A stretch of DNA of 7,308 bases from the NCBI GenBank assembly GCA_002414865.1, contig DIAQ01000049.1, positions 1-7,308 of the forward strand, in the 5' to 3' direction. The DNA comes from a candidate division Hyd24-12 bacterium UBA5074. GTDB lineage: Bacteria; Fermentibacterota; Fermentibacteria; Fermentibacterales; Fermentibacteraceae. The notes under the pieces are model-generated. The model had not been told where the DNA came from and did not search any database. It was given only the letters and a program-made list of their open reading frames with translations. The position numbers and the translations under genes were made by a program. Shown here one piece after another: positions 1-5,537 of the stretch (its first letter is position 1; each line of letters begins with the position of its first letter).

Positions 1-335
1 CCCTTGGTCCTGTCCCAGAGCTGGTCGGGCACCACGAAGTCGCGGGGGGGTATCTTCTCCTTGAGGCTCCCGACGGCGGAGACGGAGATGAGCTTCCTGA
101 CGCCTGTCTTCTTCATCGCATAGATGTTGGCGGCATATGGCACCTCGGAGGGCGTGAACACATGGCCCTCGCCGTGCCGCGCGAGAAAGGCCAGAGGGAC
201 GCCCTGGAGCCTGGCGAGCACGATCGGGCCTGAAGGGCGCCCCCAGGGCGTATCCATCTCGACCGCGCCCTCGTGCTCGACGCCTTCGAGCGTGTAGACG
301 CCCGTGCCGCCTATTATCCCGATGCGCTCATCCAT
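1..335 (-). CDS. mtnP: S-methyl-5'-thioadenosine phosphorylase family protein (N-terminal part, runs off left edge)
   Basis: This gene encodes the first 111 residues of a trimeric nucleoside phosphorylase of the MTAP/PNP family. These cytosolic enzymes use phosphate to split methylthioadenosine (or a related purine nucleoside) into the free base and a ribose 1-phosphate, feeding methionine and purine salvage. Visible family marks are the start IGIIGGTG (residues 5-12, phosphate loop with T11), RHGEGH (53-58), PSEVPYAANI (62-71), SAVGSL (86-91) and the segment DFVVPDQLWDRTK (99-111). The ATG at 335 is preceded by GGAGG (346-342) at 6-nt spacing, which fixes the start. The C-terminal half, which carries the residues that separate methylthioadenosine from guanosine/hypoxanthine or inosine specificity, is outside the window. 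The substrate is therefore inferred only, and a 6-oxopurine phosphorylase is the main alternative. It is transcribed divergently from rlmN. Confidence 0.9.
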   Translation of the reverse strand, partial: MDERIGIIGGTGVYTLEGVEHEGAVEMDTPWGRPSGPIVLARLQGVPLAFLARHGEGHVFTPSEVPYAANIYAMKKTGVRKLISVSAVGSLKEKIPPRDFVVPDQLWDRTK

Positions 336-411
336 TATCTTCCTCCCGGGAAGCCTCGTGTGCAGGACGGTTTTCTGCAATATAGCCCAGTCCGCTCGAA
401 AGGATATCGCA
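336..411. promoter_or_regulatory. Divergent intergenic spacer between mtnP and rlmN
   Basis: These 76 bp must carry the 5' signals of both divergent genes. Visible are the mtnP ribosome binding site (GGAGG, minus strand, 346-342) and that of rlmN (AAAGGA, 399-404, 7 nt before the ATG). The only AT-rich block is around 379-385 (AATATAG), which reads as TATATT on the minus strand and could serve as a -10 box. I see no good -35 partner in either direction at the usual spacing, so the promoter assignment is weak. Confidence 0.35.
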
Positions 412-1563
412 ATGCCAGGTCAGTTGCAGTCGCTCACCGGCATGACGCCGGAGGAGCTCTCCTCACGCCTCGCAGCGATGGGGCAGCCCGCCTGGCGCAC
501 GAGGCAGGTCTTCACATGGGTGCATGCGAGGCTCGTAACCGGATTCGACGGCATGACCGATCTGCCTGCCGCCCTGCGGAAGTCCCTCGCCGAGGAGATG
601 ATCTTCACCGTCCCCGAGGTGCGGGAGCGGGCCCAGTCCCCCGACGGAGCCCGCAGGCTCCTGCTGGAGCTCCGCGACGGCCTCCCGGTCGAGGCGGTGC
701 TGATCCCCGGCTCGAAGAGGATCACGGCGTGCCTCTCGTCGCAGATCGGCTGCCCCTTGAGGTGCAGCATCTGCCGCACCGGACTCGCCGGCTTCAGGCG
801 CAACCTGTCGAGCGACGAGATAGTCGCCCAGTTCCAGGCCCTCCAGCGGGACTGCTCGCCCGACAGGATCAGCAATGCCGTCTTCATGGGGATGGGCGAG
901 CCGCTCCTCAACTTCGCCGCCGTGAGGGACGCCATGGCCGTCCTGACCTCTCCGTGGGGAGTGGGTATGGGAACCCGCCACATCACAGTGTCCACGGTCG
1001 GCATACCCGCGGGCATAGACAAGCTGGCGCAGCTGCCGGGGCAGACAGGCCTCGCGGTGTCGCTTCACAGCGCTGTGGAGGCCACCCGTCTCCTGCTCGT
1101 GCCGGCGTCCAGGGAGTGGGGGCTGAGGGAGCTGCATTCGGCAATACGCAGATACTCCTCCTCGGTCAACCGCTCCGTCACGCTCGAGTACTGCCTCGTG
1201 GAGGGGGTCAACGACTCGACCGGGGAGAGGGATGCCCTCACGAGATTTGCGCGGGGCCTCGACTGCAAGGTCAATATCATAGCTTACAATGAGATAGAAG
1301 GCCTGAAGTGGAAGCGCCCGACCACGGCGGCGCTGCGCCGGTTCGTCTCCGAGCTGCGCTCGGCCGGCGTCAACGCCTTCGAGAGGCAGTCTCGCGGAGG
1401 CTCGGTGCAGGGTGCCTGCGGACAGCTCGGAGGACCCCTGCTGGCGGCCCCTCAGGGGACGAAGGAGAGGAGCGCCCCGACGGAGAGGCCCGAGAGGTCG
1501 TCCTCGCCTGCCAGATCCTTGCCCAGGGGCATCCACTCCGGCGCGAAGAAGACGTCCACGTAG
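412..1563 (+). CDS. rlmN: RlmN-family radical SAM adenine C2-methyltransferase
   Basis: This protein of 383 residues belongs to the dual-specificity RlmN family, which methylates C2 of A2503 in 23S rRNA and A37 in some tRNAs. Residues 1 to about 100 form the helical RNA-binding N-terminal region, followed by the radical SAM barrel. The iron-sulfur motif CxxxCxxC is C114, C118, C121. C107 matches the E. coli C118 that helps resolve the protein-RNA adduct, and C336 in ACGQL (335-339) matches the methyl-carrying C355. GMGEP lies at 160-164, and VSLH and the EYCLVEGVND segment are also typical. I chose the ATG at 412, which has AAAGGA 7 nt upstream; an in-frame ATG at 304 lies antisense inside mtnP. 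Oddities: Arg122 follows the third cluster cysteine, where family members usually have a small residue. After ACGQL there is a 44-residue Ser/Pro/Arg/Thr-rich tail read antisense to the convergent gene. Both methyl-transfer cysteines are present, so activity is plausible. Cfr-type specificity cannot be excluded by eye but is less likely. Confidence 0.93.
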   Translation: MPGQLQSLTGMTPEELSSRLAAMGQPAWRTRQVFTWVHARLVTGFDGMTDLPAALRKSLAEEMIFTVPEVRERAQSPDGARRLLLELRDGLPVEAVLIPGSKRITACLSSQIGCPLRCSICRTGLAGFRRNLSSDEIVAQFQALQRDCSPDRISNAVFMGMGEPLLNFAAVRDAMAVLTSPWGVGMGTRHITVSTVGIPAGIDKLAQLPGQTGLAVSLHSAVEATRLLLVPASREWGLRELHSAIRRYSSSVNRSVTLEYCLVEGVNDSTGERDALTRFARGLDCKVNIIAYNEIEGLKWKRPTTAALRRFVSELRSAGVNAFERQSRGGSVQGACGQLGGPLLAAPQGTKERSAPTERPERSSSPARSLPRGIHSGAKKTST

Positions 1564-2009
1564 CTGGTCCCGCCGACGCGGATCCTGGCGCCCAGCTCGG
1601 CCGCGAGCCTCCCGCCCCCGGCCGTCCTCCCGTCGCCCTCCACGGGGGAGTCCCAGGCCACGAAGCCGCCGGCGGAGAGGCCGACGAACGGCTCGAGCCC
1701 ACGGGGTCCCGCAAACCTCCTGTAGAGGGGATAGGCTCTGTACCCCAGCTCGAAGGGGACGCAGGAGACGCCGTCCCAGGCTTCGTTGTCGCTTGCGGCG
1801 TGCCTGTAGCCGCTCCTGAGGAAGATGCAGTCCTGCTCGAACATCGGAATCTGCAGCCCCGCGACGATGGCGGGTCCGGCCGAGAGGGTCGTCTCGAAAT
1901 CCGACCCGGTGGGCACCCATGCACCTGCGCCGAAGACCAGCTCCAGATCGCTCCTGTCCGTCGCGCCGGACACGGACGCGGCGGCGGCTAGAACAAGCAG
2001 CAGCTTCAC
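1452..2009 (-). CDS. Small exported protein, probable outer-membrane beta-barrel
   Basis: I do not recognise a named family. The 185-residue product starts with a typical signal peptide: Lys2, a hydrophobic core to about residue 13, and a likely signal peptidase I site after A16 (S14-G-A16). The remainder alternates hydrophobic and polar residues in segments that look like about eight amphipathic beta strands, for example around 22-33, 41-56, 61-72, 81-97, 105-122, 133-162 and 172-185. These are rich in Gly and aromatics, as in small OmpA/OmpW-like barrels. The C-terminus ends SFVP, so the aromatic residue sits third from the end rather than last as in a classic barrel-assembly signal. The start is GTG at 2009, with GGGAGG (2022-2017) 7 nt upstream. 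An ATG at 2014 in another frame meets a stop two codons later. The gene lies 14 bp after cobO, in the same operon. Its 3' end overlaps convergent rlmN by 112 bp. A periplasmic beta-rich protein is the alternative. Confidence 0.8.
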   Translation of the reverse strand: MKLLLVLAAAASVSGATDRSDLELVFGAGAWVPTGSDFETTLSAGPAIVAGLQIPMFEQDCIFLRSGYRHAASDNEAWDGVSCVPFELGYRAYPLYRRFAGPRGLEPFVGLSAGGFVAWDSPVEGDGRTAGGGRLAAELGARIRVGGTSYVDVFFAPEWMPLGKDLAGEDDLSGLSVGALLSFVP

Positions 2010-2023
2010 GGCATCGCCTCCCG
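2010..2023 (-). promoter_or_regulatory. Ribosome binding site in the 14-bp cobO/barrel-gene gap
   Basis: The minus strand reads GGGAGG at 2022-2017, followed by 7 nt and the GTG start at 2009. It is the strongest Shine-Dalgarno match in this operon and decides the GTG start. There is no room for a separate promoter in the gap, so the downstream gene is probably read from the cobO message. Confidence 0.75.
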
Positions 2024-2536
2024 TCAGTACTCTATGCCCTTACGGGCCGGCATCTCCCCGTCCGAAAAGTAATGCTTCACCTCGACCATCTCGGTGACCA
2101 GGTCGGCGGCCTCGATGATCGCCGGAGTCGCTCCCCTGCCCGTCAGGACCAGCTCGACGGACCGGGGGCAGCCTCTCGCCAGACCGACGACCTCCGCCTC
2201 GGTGATCAGCCCCAGGCTCACGGCCACGCAGATCTCGTCCGCCACGACCATTCCGAAGCCGCCGGACAGGATGGAAGCCCTGATCCTGCCGAGGCCTTCC
2301 ATCGCCTTCCTGCCGTCCTCCTCTGAAGGACCGCCCCGCCCCACGAAGTCCCCGGTTCCGTACTGCTCGATCTCGATCAATCCCGGGAAGCGCAGCGGCA
2401 GACATAGTTCAGAGGTTTCGGTACCTTTCAGGAACTGCCCGATCAGCACTCTGATACCGGCGCAGGCGGCCCTGGCCGAGAGCCCGAGCGCGGCGGTGGT
2501 CTTCCCCTTGCCGTTGCCGGTGTAGACGTGGACCAT
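2024..2536 (-). CDS. cobO: Corrinoid adenosyltransferase, CobA/CobO/BtuR type (short form)
   Basis: The product (170 residues) is an ATP:co(I)rrinoid adenosyltransferase. The family transfers the 5'-deoxyadenosyl group of ATP to cob(I)alamin or cobyrinic acid a,c-diamide in the cytoplasm, giving the adenosylated coenzyme. Diagnostic features are the P-loop GNGKGKTT (7-14), the QFLKG segment (34-38), VVADEI (97-102) with the acidic pair D100/E101, LTGRGATP (131-138), ADLVTEM (144-150) and the terminal KHYFSDGEMPARKGIEY block (154-170). These exclude the unrelated PduO and EutT types. Compared with CobA/BtuR proteins of about 195-200 residues it lacks the N-terminal helical extension before the first strand. 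The ATG at 2536 shares its A with the kinase TGA (TGATG). GGAGG lies about 12 nt upstream, too far for a normal site, so translation is likely coupled to the kinase. No other cobalamin genes are visible, so whether it serves de novo synthesis or salvage is unknown. Confidence 0.93.
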   Translation of the reverse strand: MVHVYTGNGKGKTTAALGLSARAACAGIRVLIGQFLKGTETSELCLPLRFPGLIEIEQYGTGDFVGRGGPSEEDGRKAMEGLGRIRASILSGGFGMVVADEICVAVSLGLITEAEVVGLARGCPRSVELVLTGRGATPAIIEAADLVTEMVEVKHYFSDGEMPARKGIEY

Positions 2537-5427
2537 CAGGGCCGCCCGCCTCCACCTTCGGAGTTGTGCCCGGTCCTCAGGGCCTGGCCGAGCGCCGACG
2601 CCAGATCCTCGACCCTGTATGGCTTTGCCACCCCTCCGTCGAATCCGTAGAGCGCGGGGTTGCTCATGACGGCGTTCGTGGAATAGCCGCTCGAGACGAC
2701 GGCCGGTATGGAGGGATCTATCTCCCGCAGCCTCTTCAGAGTCTCGACGCCGCCGGGGCCTCCCGGCATCGTGAGGTCGAGCACTATTGCGCTGAACGGC
2801 TTTGCCGCGTCCATGGCGGCCTTCATCTTCTCCTCGGCCTCGGCGCAGTCGGCGGCGGTATCGGTCCTGTAACCGATCGACCTGAGCATGGCGGCCGCCA
2901 CTCCGAGCACCATCTCGTCGTCGTCCACAACCATCACCCTGCCGCAGCCCGACAGATCGGGCAGGTCTCCCTGGTCGGCCTCCTCCGGGGAGTCGCCGCC
3001 GGAGGCGGGCAGGTAGATGTGGAAGGTGGTTCCCCTGCCTACCTCGGAATCGACGAGTATCTGCCCCCCGTGGCGGGCGATGATCGAGTAGCACGCGGCG
3101 AGGCCCAGGCCGATGCCGTCAGGCCTCGTCGTGAAGTAGGGATCGAAGATCCGCTCGAGGTTCTCGGGCGGGATCCCGGGACCCTCGTCGGCCACCGTGA
3201 CGTGCACATACAGCCCCGCCGAGAGCGGGGGGGCGTCGGAGACCAGCTCCAGGTTCGAGGCGGCGAGGATGATCAGTCCTCCGGAGGTCATCGCCTGGCT
3301 CGCGTTCATGACGATGTTGGTGATGACCTGCGAGAGGAGGCCTTCGTCCACCTCGACCTGCGCCAGGTTACGCCTGATCCTGAACTCGCACCTGCAGCGC
3401 CCTCCGGCCAGCACGAACTCGGCGGAATCGCGGATGGTCCCTCTTATGTCCGTCAGCTTCTTGACCGGCTCGCCTCCGCGGGAGAAGGTCAGGAGCTGGT
3501 GGGTCAGCGCACGGGCCCTGAAGGAGGCCTTCTCGGCGTCGTCGAGCCTGCGGGCGAGCTCGTCGGAGTCGTCCACGGACATCCTCGCGAGGCTGATGTT
3601 GCCCAGGATGCCCGTGAGCAGATTGTTGAAGTCGTGGGCGATGCCCCCCGCCAGCAGGCCGAGGGACTCCAGCTTCTGGGCGTGCAGCGCGCTGCTCTCC
3701 GCCTTCCTCTGCTCCGTGACGTCCCTGTAGAGCCAGAGGTGGCCCAGCTTCTCGGCCCCGAGGGCGATGGGCACGTAGTCGCGCTCCAGGATCAGGCCGC
3801 TCCTGAGGATCATCTCCTGACCCCTCACCGAGGCTCCGGCCTCCATCACCTCGAGGCTGCCCTTCGTGAACTCCCCGGGATCGCTGAAGAGCCCGCCCAT
3901 CGCAGCCGAGACCTCGGGGAGGCTGCGACCCAGGATGTCGGACGGGGAGGGCAGGCCGAACAGCGTGCAGAGGGCGCTGTTCGCATAGAGAACCGTCCCG
4001 TCGCCGCTCTCGGCGAGCACTCCGACGGAGAGGTTGTCGATCAGCGCGGCATACTGCGCCATGTTGTTGCGAAGCTGTTTCTCGAACTCGCGTCTCAGGA
4101 TGGCCGCCCCGAGAATGTCGGCGGCCGCCCTCAGGGCCTCCGTCTCGATGCTGGACCAGTTCCTCTCGCCTGCGAAGTCCTCGAATCCCAGCAGGCCCCA
4201 GAGCTGTGCGCCCCTGAAGACCGGGACGGCGACGCCCGAGAGCACCCCCCTGGCGGCGAGCTCGTCGGGAACTGGGATTCCCGGAACCGAGGCGGCGAAG
4301 GAGACGATCTCGTTACGGAACAGCGTGTCGTGCCATTGTTCGATGGGGACGGCCGGGGCCGGGCCGGGAACCGAGAAGGCCTGCCTCGAGCACCATTCAC
4401 ACAGCATCTCGGATCCGGGCGCGCCGGGGGTCCTGCGGACGATGCAGGCTCTGCCGGATTCGGATGCGAGGCCGAGCTTCTCCAGCACGGGGAGTATCTC
4501 GGACTCCCAGTTCCCGGACCTCAGGAACCTGTCCGCGGCGAAGCTGACAGCCTCGAGGATCTTCCCGCGCCTCTCGAGGGCCTTCCTGGACGCCTCCTGG
4601 GCCGTGATGTCGAGGCCGATGCCGGCCAGCCCCGAAGACCTGCCGTACTGGTCGCGCAGGACGGAGAAGGACCAGGAGACAAGCCGCCTGCCCGACTGGG
4701 CCTGCAGCTCGTTGACACCCTCGAAGCTGCCCCCGGTGGAGAGCAGCTCCTCCATGTAGTGCCGGAGCGTGGGGCGGGTCTCCTCGGGGATGCAGGCCTC
4801 GACGAAGTCCGCCCCCATGATCTCCTGGAAGGACCTGCCGAGCAGGTCCAGGAGGAAGCTGTTGGCGAAGGCGATCCGTCCCCTCGCGTCCAGCATGACC
4901 GCAATCGCGCCCGCGTGCTGCAGGAAGTCCCTGAACTGCTCTCCCGTCCGCTTCTGGGCGCTGGCGTCCCTGTAGATGGAGACCACGCCGATCTGCTGCC
5001 TGCCGTATTGGATGGGATATGCGATGAGCGATACCGGGATGGTGCGGCCGTCCTTGTGCATCCGGAGCGCTTCGGAATGGACGGCCTCGCCCGAGAGGAC
5101 CCTGGCGGAGATGGAGCTGGCCTCGGCGGAAAGGCCGCCCGGCGCCACGAGCTCGTTGATGAGCTTCCCGCGCGCCTCCTCGCTCGGGTAGCCGAACAGC
5201 TCCGTGAAGCCGCGGCTCGTCTCGAGCACCCTGTCCTCGTTGTCCACGACCGCCATGGCGTCGGGAGAGCCTTCGAAGAGCTGCCTGAGGAAGCTCCCCT
5301 CCAGCGGCAGCACGGTGCGCGCGAGCTGCGAAGGGCTCATGGCATCCGATTCGAGCTCGCCCTCGGCCTCCCGGATGCGGTCGATCAACCTGGATGTCTT
5401 TGCTTCGTCGCGCTTTGCGGCAGTCAA
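2536..5427 (-). CDS. Soluble hybrid sensor histidine kinase (PAS-PAS-GAF-PAS-HisKA-HATPase-REC)
   Basis: This 963-residue two-component sensor has no membrane segment and so probably senses a cytoplasmic signal. The order is: short helical lead (1-40), PAS1 (about 46-155, with the SPDAMAVVDNEDRV and KDGRTIPV patterns), PAS2 (163-275), GAF-like domain (about 285-445), PAS3 (455-570), HisKA with the H-box at 590-604 and phospho-accepting H598, then the ATPase domain with N-box N708, G1 DEGPGIP (747-753), F-box FDPYFTT (761-767) and G2 GIGLGLA (771-777). A C-terminal receiver has the acidic triad at 835-837, phospho-acceptor D884, S912/S913 and K935. All catalytic residues are present. There is no DNA-binding or enzymatic output domain and no partner regulator nearby, so phosphate probably passes to an unlinked protein or the receiver tunes the kinase. 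The start is TTG at 5427 with GGGGGAG just upstream (about 3-nt spacing) and a promoter 38 bp away. ATG at 5340 (residue 30) is the alternative. It leads the operon with cobO. Confidence 0.93.
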   Translation of the reverse strand: MTAAKRDEAKTSRLIDRIREAEGELESDAMSPSQLARTVLPLEGSFLRQLFEGSPDAMAVVDNEDRVLETSRGFTELFGYPSEEARGKLINELVAPGGLSAEASSISARVLSGEAVHSEALRMHKDGRTIPVSLIAYPIQYGRQQIGVVSIYRDASAQKRTGEQFRDFLQHAGAIAVMLDARGRIAFANSFLLDLLGRSFQEIMGADFVEACIPEETRPTLRHYMEELLSTGGSFEGVNELQAQSGRRLVSWSFSVLRDQYGRSSGLAGIGLDITAQEASRKALERRGKILEAVSFAADRFLRSGNWESEILPVLEKLGLASESGRACIVRRTPGAPGSEMLCEWCSRQAFSVPGPAPAVPIEQWHDTLFRNEIVSFAASVPGIPVPDELAARGVLSGVAVPVFRGAQLWGLLGFEDFAGERNWSSIETEALRAAADILGAAILRREFEKQLRNNMAQYAALIDNLSVGVLAESGDGTVLYANSALCTLFGLPSPSDILGRSLPEVSAAMGGLFSDPGEFTKGSLEVMEAGASVRGQEMILRSGLILERDYVPIALGAEKLGHLWLYRDVTEQRKAESSALHAQKLESLGLLAGGIAHDFNNLLTGILGNISLARMSVDDSDELARRLDDAEKASFRARALTHQLLTFSRGGEPVKKLTDIRGTIRDSAEFVLAGGRCRCEFRIRRNLAQVEVDEGLLSQVITNIVMNASQAMTSGGLIILAASNLELVSDAPPLSAGLYVHVTVADEGPGIPPENLERIFDPYFTTRPDGIGLGLAACYSIIARHGGQILVDSEVGRGTTFHIYLPASGGDSPEEADQGDLPDLSGCGRVMVVDDDEMVLGVAAAMLRSIGYRTDTAADCAEAEEKMKAAMDAAKPFSAIVLDLTMPGGPGGVETLKRLREIDPSIPAVVSSGYSTNAVMSNPALYGFDGGVAKPYRVEDLASALGQALRTGHNSEGGGGRP

Positions 5428-5464
5428 ACTCTCCCCCGCGGAAGTGGCCGGCTCAATGGCATCT

Positions 5465-5493
5465 ATTCTAGGCGGGGGCAGGAGGTTTCACAA
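5465..5493 (-). promoter_or_regulatory. Sigma-70-like promoter for the kinase-cobO-barrel operon
   Basis: On the minus strand there is a -35 box TTGTGA (5493-5488, 4 of 6 consensus bases) and a -10 box TAGAAT (5470-5465, 5 of 6), with exactly 17 bp between. It lies in the 110-bp gap between the ABC transporter stop (5540-5538) and the kinase start. Transcription would begin near 5458, giving a leader of about 30 nt that contains the ribosome binding site. This supports the TTG start at 5427. The call assumes consensus-type sigma-70 recognition in this organism. Confidence 0.6.
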
Positions 5494-5537
5494 GAGAGCG
5501 AAGTGCCGGCCGGCGCGGCCCTGCCGGGGCTCCGCCG

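Noticed and set aside
304..411. Upstream in-frame ATG extending RlmN by 36 residues
   Set aside because: It would place the start antisense inside mtnP coding sequence, the extra residues do not resemble an RlmN N-terminus, and the ATG at 412 has its own ribosome binding site.
1435..1458. Inverted repeat CCCCTG / CAGGGG with a 12-nt loop at the 3' end of the barrel gene
   Set aside because: The stem has only 6 bp, it lies within rlmN coding sequence and overlaps the convergent stop codon, and no T-run follows on either strand. It is not a convincing terminator.
4390..4446. Cysteines C328, C343 and C346 in the kinase GAF region as a possible metal site
   Set aside because: The EWC pattern is common in GAF domains of similar kinases and the spacing does not match a known metal or haem motif.
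5505..5527. GC-rich palindrome (GCCGGCCGGC) and short hairpin between the ABC exporter and the kinase
   Set aside because: It could act as a terminator for the exporter, but the stem of the hairpin is 5 bp and there is no T-tract. Such palindromes are expected by chance in GC-rich DNA.
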